DNA of 62,741 bases, from NCBI GenBank assembly GCA_934120635.1, contig CAKOUR010000011.1, forward strand, positions 1-62,741, in the 5' to 3' direction. A program made the translations under genes and the position numbers. Shown piece after piece: positions 7,735-16,666 of the stretch. Numbering within the stretch: position 1 is the first letter of the stretch; every line of letters starts with the position of its first letter. The DNA is from an uncultured Bacilli bacterium. Lineage in GTDB: Bacteria > Bacillota_I > Bacilli_A > RF39 > UBA660. Below the pieces are notes generated by a model. It was not told the DNA's origin and did no database searches. It saw nothing but the letters and a program-made list of their open reading frames with translations.

Positions 7735-10700
7735 TTAACTAATAGGAAAATCAGACGTACTATAAATACGAGCCGCTGTCTTATTAACATGTCCAGTATA
7801 ATTAAAATATAATCCAAATTTTCCTTTTCCAATATAAACTACATCCTCTAATTCGATACCATACGTCCTACCATTATGAAAATCCATAGTATTTACATTA
7901 ATTGTACCAACATAAGCATTATTTGAAACTCTATAAACATCAACACTAGCATTTGTTTTTGCAGTTTTTCTCTGTTCACGTGGTACGCCAGTAGCACAAA
8001 GCATTAATCCCTTAAATGCCGAACAATCTTGATTAGTATTTCGAATCATAGAAAACTTTTTAATAAATTTAAAATTTGCATCATAAACATAAATTTCATT
8101 CTTTCCATCTTTACTATTTACTAAATAATATTGATTAGTAGTATTATCATACGCAATTGCTTTATTACTCCAAGACATTTTCTTCAAAGAAACTTTATTT
8201 ATATTAGAAATATCTTTATAAGAAAACTCATAAGTTGGATTAGAAGTATAAATCATTTTTGTTCTTGGATTATTTGTTATTCCATTAGTATGGCCTAAAT
8301 TTCTCGTTAAAACTTTTGTTATTTTTTTACTCTTTCTATTATAAAATAAAACTTTTGTATTATCCGATATACAAACACCTTTTTCAGATCTATTAGGACA
8401 GTTAATTAATGTTGCAATATAATAATCTGAAGTAGCAGTAAATGATTGTCCAACAAAAAAATCATTAATAGCTTTAAAAGTTATTTCTTCCTTTAAATTT
8501 TTAATAGTTAAAGATTTTAACACCTTTATCTTTTTATAAGATTTTGCATTTTCTAAATTAGATAATTTCGAATCATCAGCTGCCGCTGTAACATTAATCT
8601 TAATTTTTTTAGAAATATTCTTATCATCATTAGAAGTAACTATTACAGTTGTTTTCCCTTTAGAAATACCCTTTATAGTTCCATCAGACAAAACTTGCAC
8701 AATATTTGTATTATCACTCTTCCAAGTTATTCCTTTATTAGTAGCATTACTTGGATTAACAGAAGCATTTAATTTTTCAGTAGATCCCATCTTAATAGTT
8801 GCTGAATTTTTATTTACAGATATTGAAGTTACTTTATTTGTAGAATTTACTACTTTTATCTTTATACTAGTTGATTTTTCTCCTAACTTTAAGGTTACTA
8901 CAGATTCTCCAACATTCTTAGCAGTAACTCTACCATTATTATCTACTTGTAAAACATTAGTATTACTACTACTCCATACCTTAGTACTTTGAATATTTTC
9001 TCCTTCTACTGTAACATCCAATTGTCTTGACGTACCATTATTCATAGTAAAATCCCCATTATTTATCAATAATTTTCTAATAACTTCTTTAGAAGAAATA
9101 ACATTAACTTTCAAAACAGCAACAACACCATTATTTGATTGAAATCTAACATAAGATGTTCCAACTTTTAAAGCTTTAATAACACCATAATTATCAACAG
9201 AAACAATATTATTATCAGATAAATAAGTTATTTCTTTATTAGTAGCATTACTTGGTAAAACAGTATAATCAATTTTTTTACTTTTACCAACCTCTAAACT
9301 TATTTCAGATACAGATAGTTTTATATCTGTAACACTTACATCATTAGATTTAATTCTAACAGATAAAATAGACTTAATCCCATTTGAAGATATTAACTCA
9401 ACAGTTGTATTGCCAGACTTTAATGCTTTTAAAACGCCATTCTCATCAATTGAAACCATATTTTTGTCATAATTAAACTGAACATTTTTATCTGTAGCAT
9501 TAGAAGGCTCAATAACATAATCTAATTTTATACTTTTACCAACCTCTAAATCAACATTAGAATTTTTAAAATAAACTTTACTAACTGGAATATTTTTCTT
9601 ATTAACAACTACATCAACAGTCTTCTTTATTCCATTTATAGTAGATACAGTAACAATAGTATTACCAATTCCTTTCCCAACAACAATTCCTTTATCATCA
9701 ACAGAAGCTATATTTTCATTTTTTGAAGAATAATAAACTTTATTAATTAAAGTATCCACAGGTAATACAGTAGCATTAATTTTTTCACTTTCACCAATAA
9801 ATAAATTCAAATTATTTATAGAAATTGACAAGGAAGTAGGCAAAATTTTATTTTTATTAATCATTACATTAAACTTTTTTTGAATTTTATCTCCTATTTT
9901 TGCAGTAATAGTTACAGTTCCTTCCTTTTTTCCATATAATACACCATTCGAATCAACAGAACAAACATCAGAATCACTACTAGACCATACTATATCCGAT
10001 GATTTATATTTATTACCTTTTATATCATAATCAACCTTTAACGAATCACTTTCATTCAAATTATATGAAGAATTTTGAAAAACTAAATCATCATCTTCTA
10101 CAGTAACATAAGTATGATCAGTATTTCCTTCATTATCCTTAACAGTTATTATAACAGTACCAGGAGAAACAGGAGTAACATTACCTTTATCATCTACTTT
10201 AGCTATAGTATCATCACTACTTTTATATTCAAAGTTTTTATCATTATTAGTACTATCACTATTTATATTATCACTGTTAGTACTATCACTACTATCAATT
10301 TCATTGTCATCTTGACTATCATCTTCATCATTAGTTACATTATCATTTATTTCAGGAATTGATTCTTCATAATAACCATCTGGAATTGAATCATCATCAG
10401 ATGTAAAAAAACTATCTTCAAAAGAATCATCTTCATTATCAGCTGATGTTAAAATATTATCAATTCCTAAATTACCATTATCAGAAGACGGTTTTGAAGA
10501 ATTATCATTATTTGTATTAACTTTTATAGTAGTATTTTCCCCAACATTCAAAGAAACAGAATGATTCTCTAAAGATAAAGCAGAATCTTCTGATAACACA
10601 CTAATCTTAACATCAGAAACCTGTTGATTACCTACTCTTCCTAAAATATAAGCACTTCCAACCTTATTAGCAAAGACAACATTATTTTTAATAGTCACAT

Positions 10701-11106
10701 TATCACTATCAGACTCCCAAATTACATCATCAGAAGCATAAATATTATCTAAATTAATCGTTTCTGCTAAATTCAAATTATAATTTCTCGATTTAACTTC
10801 AAAAACATCAACACCATATAAATATTTAAAACCTATCAAACAAACGACACAAATAACCCCCAACCAAAACAAAGTCAAAAAAACTTTCATAACTTTAGGA
10901 GAAATATTAAATTCTCTTTTTGCCCTATTTTCAGGCAAGTAATCACGATAAGGATTTATAGTATTTTGATTAAAATCATTATTTGTATTATTAGCAAAAT
11001 TCAAATTACCTTCACTATTTTCATCACTACCACTCGATAAATTTAATTGTTCATTAGAAATATTATCATCCTCATTAGGCATCTTAGGGATAAAACTATT
11101 ATTCAT
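7735..11106 (-). CDS. Large membrane-anchored Big2 (Ig-like) repeat protein with C-terminal propeller-like domain
   Basis: Protein of 1123 residues. An Asn-rich cytoplasmic head (1-70) precedes one transmembrane segment (about 72-95). The ectodomain has about eight bacterial Ig-like (Big2) modules recognised by recurring patterns such as VSVDNYGVIKALKVG and SNATNK, interrupted near 195-290 by a low-complexity Asp/Ser/Asn linker. The last 270 residues contain no Big2 pattern; short repeated strand pairs (for example VLFYNRKSKKITKVL, NEIYVYDANFKFIKKF) look like a beta-propeller. There is no LPxTG signal, so anchoring is by the N-terminal helix. It is transcribed alone between a promoter and a terminator. 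A role in adhesion is inferred from the domains only. Confidence 0.85.
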   Translation of the reverse strand: MNNSFIPKMPNEDDNISNEQLNLSSGSDENSEGNLNFANNTNNDFNQNTINPYRDYLPENRAKREFNISPKVMKVFLTLFWLGVICVVCLIGFKYLYGVDVFEVKSRNYNLNLAETINLDNIYASDDVIWESDSDNVTIKNNVVFANKVGSAYILGRVGNQQVSDVKISVLSEDSALSLENHSVSLNVGENTTIKVNTNNDNSSKPSSDNGNLGIDNILTSADNEDDSFEDSFFTSDDDSIPDGYYEESIPEINDNVTNDEDDSQDDNEIDSSDSTNSDNINSDSTNNDKNFEYKSSDDTIAKVDDKGNVTPVSPGTVIITVKDNEGNTDHTYVTVEDDDLVFQNSSYNLNESDSLKVDYDIKGNKYKSSDIVWSSSDSDVCSVDSNGVLYGKKEGTVTITAKIGDKIQKKFNVMINKNKILPTSLSISINNLNLFIGESEKINATVLPVDTLINKVYYSSKNENIASVDDKGIVVGKGIGNTIVTVSTINGIKKTVDVVVNKKNIPVSKVYFKNSNVDLEVGKSIKLDYVIEPSNATDKNVQFNYDKNMVSIDENGVLKALKSGNTTVELISSNGIKSILSVRIKSNDVSVTDIKLSVSEISLEVGKSKKIDYTVLPSNATNKEITYLSDNNIVSVDNYGVIKALKVGTSYVRFQSNNGVVAVLKVNVISSKEVIRKLLINNGDFTMNNGTSRQLDVTVEGENIQSTKVWSSSNTNVLQVDNNGRVTAKNVGESVVTLKLGEKSTSIKIKVVNSTNKVTSISVNKNSATIKMGSTEKLNASVNPSNATNKGITWKSDNTNIVQVLSDGTIKGISKGKTTVIVTSNDDKNISKKIKINVTAAADDSKLSNLENAKSYKKIKVLKSLTIKNLKEEITFKAINDFFVGQSFTATSDYYIATLINCPNRSEKGVCISDNTKVLFYNRKSKKITKVLTRNLGHTNGITNNPRTKMIYTSNPTYEFSYKDISNINKVSLKKMSWSNKAIAYDNTTNQYYLVNSKDGKNEIYVYDANFKFIKKFSMIRNTNQDCSAFKGLMLCATGVPREQRKTAKTNASVDVYRVSNNAYVGTINVNTMDFHNGRTYGIELEDVVYIGKGKFGLYFNYTGHVNKTAARIYSTSDFPIS

Positions 11107-11144
11107 TTCTTCTTTTCACTCCTTAATTCTCTACTATCACTAAT

Positions 11145-11173
11145 AGTATACTATATTTCAAAATCAAGTTCAA
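11145..11173 (-). promoter_or_regulatory. Sigma-A promoter of the Big2 protein gene
   Basis: TTGAAC (11173-11168), a 17-nt spacer and TATACT (11150-11145) lie on the minus strand about 40 nt before the ATG at 11106. Confidence 0.75.
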
Positions 11174-11273
11174 CAAACAATAATATAAAAAAATAAATAT
11201 TTTATTAAATTTATACAATCGATATATATTAAATAATAAAAAGCAAAAGAATTCACCTTATCTAATTATAAAT

Positions 11274-11807
11274 CTACGATTTATTTTTCAAAAAATGAAA
11301 ACATAGAGAAAAATACAAAAGAGACACCAAAATTAAATAAACACCAGTAACTTTTAAATAAGTTAAAATTACTCCACCAGGATTAAAAATAAGTAACAAT
11401 CCAACAATAATTGCAACAAATCCAAGTAATAAATATTTTCCTCTTCTAATATTAACAACTTCTTTTAAATTAACATATCTTACCCACATCTCAATTGCCA
11501 TAACAAACAAATACAAACTAAATAAAATCGGCAAAATATTAATCATAAAACCATAATATACATATAAAACCAAACTAACCCAAATAAAAACAACACCAAT
11601 TAATAAATCTGTATAATTATTTTTCTTATAATCTTTCTCCAAAAAAAACGATAAAACTTGAATAACCCCAATCACAGCACAAATACAAACTAAAATATAA
11701 TTAAATGTTTTAAGTAACTCATCTGTAGCTGCAATAAAAACAATTCCCAAAACAAAATACAAAATTCCCATCAAAACGGTACTCAAACTAAAATTCTTTT
11801 GAAACAT
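11274..11807 (-). CDS. DUF308/HdeD-like polytopic membrane protein
   Basis: Integral membrane protein of 177 residues with about six hydrophobic helices in pairs, the pattern of the DUF308 (HdeD) family, whose function is mostly unknown. The ATG at 11807 is preferred because AGGAAGTGG precedes it, only 11 nt after the trxB stop; a longer frame to 11828 lacks a ribosome site and overlaps trxB. It is the last gene of the holin-like-lgt-trxB unit. Confidence 0.7.
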   Translation of the reverse strand: MFQKNFSLSTVLMGILYFVLGIVFIAATDELLKTFNYILVCICAVIGVIQVLSFFLEKDYKKNNYTDLLIGVVFIWVSLVLYVYYGFMINILPILFSLYLFVMAIEMWVRYVNLKEVVNIRRGKYLLLGFVAIIVGLLLIFNPGGVILTYLKVTGVYLILVSLLYFSLCFHFLKNKS

Positions 11808-11818
11808 AAAACCACTTC

Positions 11819-12700
11819 CTAAACACATTTCTTAATAATATCACTAGCAACCATAACCCCATCATGACTAGCGGTAACTAACTGATATACTTCCTTAAAA
11901 ATAACATCTCCACATGCATAAACATAAGGAATACTACTCTTCCCATTTTCATCAACTACAATATACCCATCCTTCTTTTTACCAATAAATAGCTCACTAT
12001 TAGGAATAGAACCTATCGCTAAAAATATTCCTGAAACATTAATTTTCTTTCCACTTTTCAGCATAACCCCATTTATTTTTTCAGAATCATATAAATACTT
12101 TTTAATCTCTTCATCATATAAAACAGTAACATTCTTCTTCAAAGAAAGTCTCTTTTTCAAAATATCTTCAGCTCGTAAAGTATTTTTTCGATAAACCAAA
12201 TAAACATGATGACAGATATTAGATAAATAAAGAACTTCACTAACAGCACTATTTCCTCCACCAACAACCATTACATCTTGATTTTGATAAAAAGCACCAT
12301 CACAAGTAGCACACAAACTAATCCCTCTACCCAAAAGTTCCTCTTCATGATTAAGATTTAAAAGTTTATCTCTTCTCCCTGTAGCAAAAACCAAATAAGT
12401 AAAAGTATATTCATGATTTCCTGTAATTACTATCCTTTTCTCATAATCAATCTTCTTTATCTCATCACTAACAAAAGAAACATCAGCATTCATTACTTGT
12501 GAATACAAACTCATCGCTAAATCAGATCCATTCACTTTTTCATAACCAGGATAATTTTCAATAATATCAATCTTATTCAACTGGCCACCAGGAGCATTAT
12601 TCTCAATCAACAAAGTAGAAATACCAGCACGCTTTAAATAAATAGCACAAGAAATACCACTAATACCAGCCCCAATAACAATAACTTTATATTCTTCCAT
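11819..12700 (-). CDS. trxB: Thioredoxin-disulfide reductase (TrxB-like flavoprotein)
   Basis: Pyridine nucleotide-disulfide oxidoreductase of 293 residues. FAD-binding GAGISG (10-15), GGQL, the redox pair Cys130-x-x-Cys133 in CATCDG, the NADPH-binding VVGGGNSA and a C-terminal FAD motif CGDV are present in TrxB order. It is a little shorter than typical TrxB (about 310), with trimmed loops. It overlaps the lgt end by 14 nt. The lgt-trxB pairing is common in low-GC Firmicutes. A ferredoxin-NADP reductase is less likely because CxxC is intact. Confidence 0.92.
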   Translation of the reverse strand: MEEYKVIVIGAGISGISCAIYLKRAGISTLLIENNAPGGQLNKIDIIENYPGYEKVNGSDLAMSLYSQVMNADVSFVSDEIKKIDYEKRIVITGNHEYTFTYLVFATGRRDKLLNLNHEEELLGRGISLCATCDGAFYQNQDVMVVGGGNSAVSEVLYLSNICHHVYLVYRKNTLRAEDILKKRLSLKKNVTVLYDEEIKKYLYDSEKINGVMLKSGKKINVSGIFLAIGSIPNSELFIGKKKDGYIVVDENGKSSIPYVYACGDVIFKEVYQLVTASHDGVMVASDIIKKCV

Positions 12701-13493
12701 CTTCTCCTCCTATTATTGTATTCTTAACTTTTCCTTTATGTTTTATCCGAAATAACAAAGCAAAACCAATCACAACCATAACAACAGAAACAAGTTGACT
12801 TACCCTAAATATTCCTAAATATAAAGAATCACTCCTAAGTCCCTCAATAAAAAATCTACCTATTCCATACCAAATTAAATAAAAAGAAACTTGCCTTCCT
12901 ACTTGATTAGTATATCTCTTACGAATACGTATCAAAAAAAATACTCCAATTAAACACCAAATAGATTCATATAAAAATGTTGGTTGACGATAAAACCCAT
13001 CAATATACATTCCATCAATAATAAATCCAGGTAAATGTAAGGACTGTAAAGCCTCTAAAGTAGTCTTTCCCCCATAAGCTTCCCTATTAAAAAAATTACC
13101 CCATCTACCAATTGCTTGACCTAACAATAAAGACAAAGAATAAATGTCTAATACACGAATAAAATCTAACCCTTTCTTCTTACAATAATATAAAATATAG
13201 AGAATAGCAGCTATAATTCCCCCATAAATAGCAAGCCCCCCTTTCCAAATCATAAAAATAGACAATAAATCATCCTGATAAAGAGAAAAATTAAAAATAA
13301 CATAATAAGCTCTAGCCCCAATAATAGAAAAAATAACCAAGTACAAAACCATATCCATAATTTCATTTGTCTTATAACTAATTTTCTTACTATAAGAAAC
13401 TACAATTTGATATCCAACAATTACAGCTACTAATATTAAAAAAGAATACCAATAAATAGTAATTGGCCCAATTTGAAAAAGAACTTTACTCAC
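12687..13493 (-). CDS. lgt: Prolipoprotein diacylglyceryl transferase
   Basis: Membrane enzyme of 268 residues that attaches diacylglycerol from phosphatidylglycerol to the lipobox cysteine of prelipoproteins. It has about seven transmembrane helices and the Lgt signature around GRWGNFFNREAYGG, plus the conserved SLYLGIFRVSQL region near the C-terminus. The start codon is GTG, overlapping the stop of the upstream gene. Its partner lspA lies at 58494-58955, and a lipoprotein substrate is encoded at 33493-34140. Confidence 0.96.
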   Translation of the reverse strand: MSKVLFQIGPITIYWYSFLILVAVIVGYQIVVSYSKKISYKTNEIMDMVLYLVIFSIIGARAYYVIFNFSLYQDDLLSIFMIWKGGLAIYGGIIAAILYILYYCKKKGLDFIRVLDIYSLSLLLGQAIGRWGNFFNREAYGGKTTLEALQSLHLPGFIIDGMYIDGFYRQPTFLYESIWCLIGVFFLIRIRKRYTNQVGRQVSFYLIWYGIGRFFIEGLRSDSLYLGIFRVSQLVSVVMVVIGFALLFRIKHKGKVKNTIIGGEDGRI

Positions 13494-13950
13494 CTTTACC
13501 TCTCCCTTTATAAATAATAGGCTTAATAATCATTCCTTCCATAAACATATTCAAAACAGAAATAATAATAGCAATCAAAAAAGGCAAAATAATTCCCTTT
13601 ATTTGAAAATTACTCCCTAAAAGAAAACTAGCAAGATATAAAATTAAAACATTAATAATAGGATAAAATAAACCCATCGTAATTGCAGTAATAGGTAATG
13701 TAATATAAACCAAAACAGGTTTTATTGTTTGATTTAAAATATAAATAATAATAGATGCTAAAAAAGCATAAACGCCAAAGTTCTTAGGATTAATATAAAA
13801 GTGTTCCTTAAATAAAACAGATACTGTAATTAATACAATCGTATAACCTAACATATAAAGCAACCATTCAAAAAATTTATTATTCACTAATTTTTGATAA
13901 TAACTCTTCTTAGGATTACTTACATCTTCCACAATAATTCTCCTCTTCAC
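13486..13950 (-). CDS. YvlD-like small membrane protein (phage holin 4_2 family)
   Basis: Protein of 154 residues with four hydrophobic helices. The motif NQTIKPVLVYITLPITAITMG is typical of the YvlD/phage-holin-4_2 family found in many non-phage genomes; no phage genes are nearby, so this is a chromosomal membrane protein, not a holin. The start is GTG with AAAGGGATGA upstream. It leads the operon with lgt, trxB and DUF308. Function unknown. Confidence 0.8.
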   Translation of the reverse strand: MKRRIIVEDVSNPKKSYYQKLVNNKFFEWLLYMLGYTIVLITVSVLFKEHFYINPKNFGVYAFLASIIIYILNQTIKPVLVYITLPITAITMGLFYPIINVLILYLASFLLGSNFQIKGIILPFLIAIIISVLNMFMEGMIIKPIIYKGRGKGE

Positions 13951-13992
13951 AAAATCATCCCTTTCTTATACTTTTTTAGTATATCATGATTT

Positions 13993-14021
13993 AAAAAAAA
14001 ATAAAATACTTACAAAGTACT
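13993..14021 (-). terminator. Terminator after the GT-C-like gene cluster
   Basis: On the minus strand a 7-bp stem (14015-14021 with 14005-14011, one G-U pair) with a 3-nt loop is followed by an A-interrupted run of nine U. It ends the transcript coming from 18133-14043. Confidence 0.6.
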
Positions 14022-14042
14022 TTACCTAGAAGATAAAATATC

Positions 14043-15386
14043 TTAAGTATTTTGATTATCATAAACAAAAAATCCTCTATTCCCATCAATTTTATGATAA
14101 CAATCTAAAACATAATCATAAATATTTTCACTAAACTGACTATATTTGTCAAATTTTTGTTCTTCAACAAAAAATACACAACTTTTCTTCTCACAAAGAT
14201 TATCTATCTCTCTTATTACTCTAACATCCCCATGATAGCCCAAATTACCATTAGATAATAAATCATACTGTCCAATAGAAAAATCATTATATAATTTAAT
14301 CGCATAGCTACCAACACCAATAATAAAATAATAATCATAATCTAAATAATATTTTTTAATTACTTCCGACTCTTTTATAATGGGAATTTCCCTACTACTA
14401 TTATTTCTCAAGTACCAAAATTTTTCTTGATTAAAATCAATCTTATAATCTAAAATAAAAACTATCTTTAAAACATAAAATACAAATATACACCAAACAA
14501 CACTCATTAAAAGAAATCGATAGTAAAGTCGTAATTTCCTCACTTCAAAATTCTCTAACACGCAATAAACAACTGGAATTAGACAAACAATAAAATGCCC
14601 TAAATCAAAGATAGGATAAGAATTAATTTGAAACATTAAAATAAACAAATATTTCTTATTTCTAAATCTTCCTTTAAAAAGTTTAATTACTAAATATAAA
14701 CATAGTAAAATTTCTAATAAAAAGCAAATACTAAATTCTAAATTACTTTTCCCAAAATCTACCATTCCTAAAAAACAATAATCAATAAAATCAAAGAAAG
14801 CACCCTGAATAAACAGATAAAAACTAACAATAAAAAAAGGAATAAGATAGATAAATAAACTCTTTAACCTATTTTTACTATAAAACAAAACAGGAATTAA
14901 CAAAAACATTCCAATACTTTGTTTAGAAATAAAAATAAGACCTACAAGAAAAGAAACAACATCATAATATTTATTCTCATGACCATCTAACAAATAAATA
15001 ATCACAAACAAAAGAAACATAGAAAAATAATTATAAGAAGGAAAATAATAAATAATAATAAGTGGATATAATAATAGCAACTTATATAAACCTAATCTCT
15101 TATACAAAATAATTGCTAAAAAACCAATTAATATACAATCAAACAAATGCATACTAATCAAATAATTTCCAAATAAATGAATAAAAATACTACTAAGAAA
15201 AAAGTAAAGAGGTGTAACCATAACATTAAAATCACGATAAATTACCAATCCCTTTGCTATATTATAACTAAATCCATAACACCAAATCTCATCCCCATTC
15301 AAAGGAAGAAAAAATATCTTATAACAAAAACTTAAAATAAATACTATAGCAAAAATAAATATGTATTTTAAAAAAGATTTTTTCAT
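14043..15386 (-). CDS. Polytopic GT-C-like membrane protein, paralogue 1
   Basis: Membrane protein of 447 residues with about ten helices and a short extracytoplasmic C-terminal domain. The first loop carries NGDEIWCYGFS: an acidic Asp-Glu pair after TM1 is typical of GT-C (ArnT/PMT-like) glycosyltransferases using polyprenyl-linked sugars. It is clearly paralogous to the next gene upstream (shared IYKDFNV/IYRDFNV, MPLYFF/TPLYFF, FDCILIGFL, GNAGYHG/GNLGYHG). It lies 4 nt after that gene. The sugar and acceptor are unknown; the pilus operon just upstream suggests glycosylation of surface proteins as a possibility. Confidence 0.65.
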   Translation of the reverse strand: MKKSFLKYIFIFAIVFILSFCYKIFFLPLNGDEIWCYGFSYNIAKGLVIYRDFNVMVTPLYFFLSSIFIHLFGNYLISMHLFDCILIGFLAIILYKRLGLYKLLLLYPLIIIYYFPSYNYFSMFLLFVIIYLLDGHENKYYDVVSFLVGLIFISKQSIGMFLLIPVLFYSKNRLKSLFIYLIPFFIVSFYLFIQGAFFDFIDYCFLGMVDFGKSNLEFSICFLLEILLCLYLVIKLFKGRFRNKKYLFILMFQINSYPIFDLGHFIVCLIPVVYCVLENFEVRKLRLYYRFLLMSVVWCIFVFYVLKIVFILDYKIDFNQEKFWYLRNNSSREIPIIKESEVIKKYYLDYDYYFIIGVGSYAIKLYNDFSIGQYDLLSNGNLGYHGDVRVIREIDNLCEKKSCVFFVEEQKFDKYSQFSENIYDYVLDCYHKIDGNRGFFVYDNQNT

Positions 15387-15390
15387 CTTA

Positions 15391-16665
15391 TCACCAACTT
15401 TTATAAAATCTAAAATTATATTTATTATCTATATATTGATAATTATTTTTTACATATGCATTAAATTCTTTCCACTGAATAAATTCCTTATTTCTTATAA
15501 CAAACAAACACAACTTTTCCTTACATAAATTATCAATTTCTTTAATTCTTTTTTGAACACCATGATACCCAGCATTACCACTCAATAAAAAGTCATATTG
15601 ATTTATTGGAATATTATAATAAAGTTTATAAGCATAACCATACCAATCACCTATAAATATATAATCATACTGTTTCTGTTTATTAGATATATTTTGAAAA
15701 AATAAAAAATTAATATTATTATCATTTCTCATAAAAAAAATATCAGAGGACATATGAATATTTTTTAATTGATAAGGAAAAAAAGCAAAAGAGTAACCAA
15801 TAAGAACTACTAAAAACCAATATTGCTTCAAAGAAAAAGAATAATCATATAAAAGATAAAAATAAGGAATTAATGGCAAAAAAATATGTTTATCATCAAA
15901 AATAGGATAACTCATCATTTGAAAAAATAAAACAAATAAAATTCTTTTATCCCTAGAACGAAACTTAAAAAATAAAATAATCAAATGAATAATCACACAA
16001 ATTTCTACTAGGAAAAAAATAGGAGTAATCATTTTATTATGTTCATTAAAATCAAACATACTTCCAAAAACACAATCTATAAATACAAAAAATGATTTAT
16101 TCGCTATAAAATAAAAACTAATAATAACAAATGGAATCAAAAAATAAAATATACTTCTTAATTTCTTTTTAGAATAATAAATATAAGGGAAAAATAAAAC
16201 CAAACCAATATTCTGTTTAGTAATAAAAATAAGACCTATCAATATTCCTACTAAAAAATCATTATCATTATCTTTAGATAACAAAAAGAAAATAATCATA
16301 AATAAAAATAAACTAAGTAAATTGTATCCGCTATATCCAACAATAAGAAGTAATAAAACACTTGTTGATTTACAACCATATTTTTTATAGGAAATTGAAA
16401 ATAAAAACCCGATTAATATACAATCAAATATATGCATACTAATAATCTTATCACCAAAAACATTTAGAAAAAAACTAGAAATAAAAAAATAAAGTGGCAT
16501 CTGTAAAACATTAAAATCCTTGTATATCATCATACCATTTAAAATATTATGACTAAAACCATATACCCAAATTTCATCACAATAAAGAACACTCCCCATA
16601 GAAATATAGAAAAAAAGAAAAAAAGCACAAATAAATACAATTAAATAAATAAAAAATTTTTTCAT
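15391..16665 (-). CDS. Polytopic GT-C-like membrane protein, paralogue 2
   Basis: Membrane protein of 424 residues, paralogue of the gene at 14043-15386, with the same first-loop pattern YCDEIWVYGFSHNI and the C-terminal QYDFLLSGNAGYHG. The ATG at 16665 is chosen because AAAGGA lies upstream and it follows the preceding stop by 2 nt; an upstream start at 16704 would overlap the neighbour. The conserved Asp-Glu loop is the main support for a GT-C enzyme; without it this would be only a conserved membrane protein. Confidence 0.65.
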   Translation of the reverse strand: MKKFFIYLIVFICAFFLFFYISMGSVLYCDEIWVYGFSHNILNGMMIYKDFNVLQMPLYFFISSFFLNVFGDKIISMHIFDCILIGFLFSISYKKYGCKSTSVLLLLIVGYSGYNLLSLFLFMIIFFLLSKDNDNDFLVGILIGLIFITKQNIGLVLFFPYIYYSKKKLRSIFYFLIPFVIISFYFIANKSFFVFIDCVFGSMFDFNEHNKMITPIFFLVEICVIIHLIILFFKFRSRDKRILFVLFFQMMSYPIFDDKHIFLPLIPYFYLLYDYSFSLKQYWFLVVLIGYSFAFFPYQLKNIHMSSDIFFMRNDNNINFLFFQNISNKQKQYDYIFIGDWYGYAYKLYYNIPINQYDFLLSGNAGYHGVQKRIKEIDNLCKEKLCLFVIRNKEFIQWKEFNAYVKNNYQYIDNKYNFRFYKSW

Positions 16666-16666
16666 A

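Noticed and set aside
10114..10362. Open frame antisense to the Big2 gene rich in Ile/Ser/Thr
   Set aside because: It is a mirror of the Asp/Ser/Asn codons of the real gene and has no start context.
13486..13950. Prophage holin
   Set aside because: No endolysin, capsid or other phage gene nearby; it is operonic with lgt and trxB, so it is a YvlD-like chromosomal protein.
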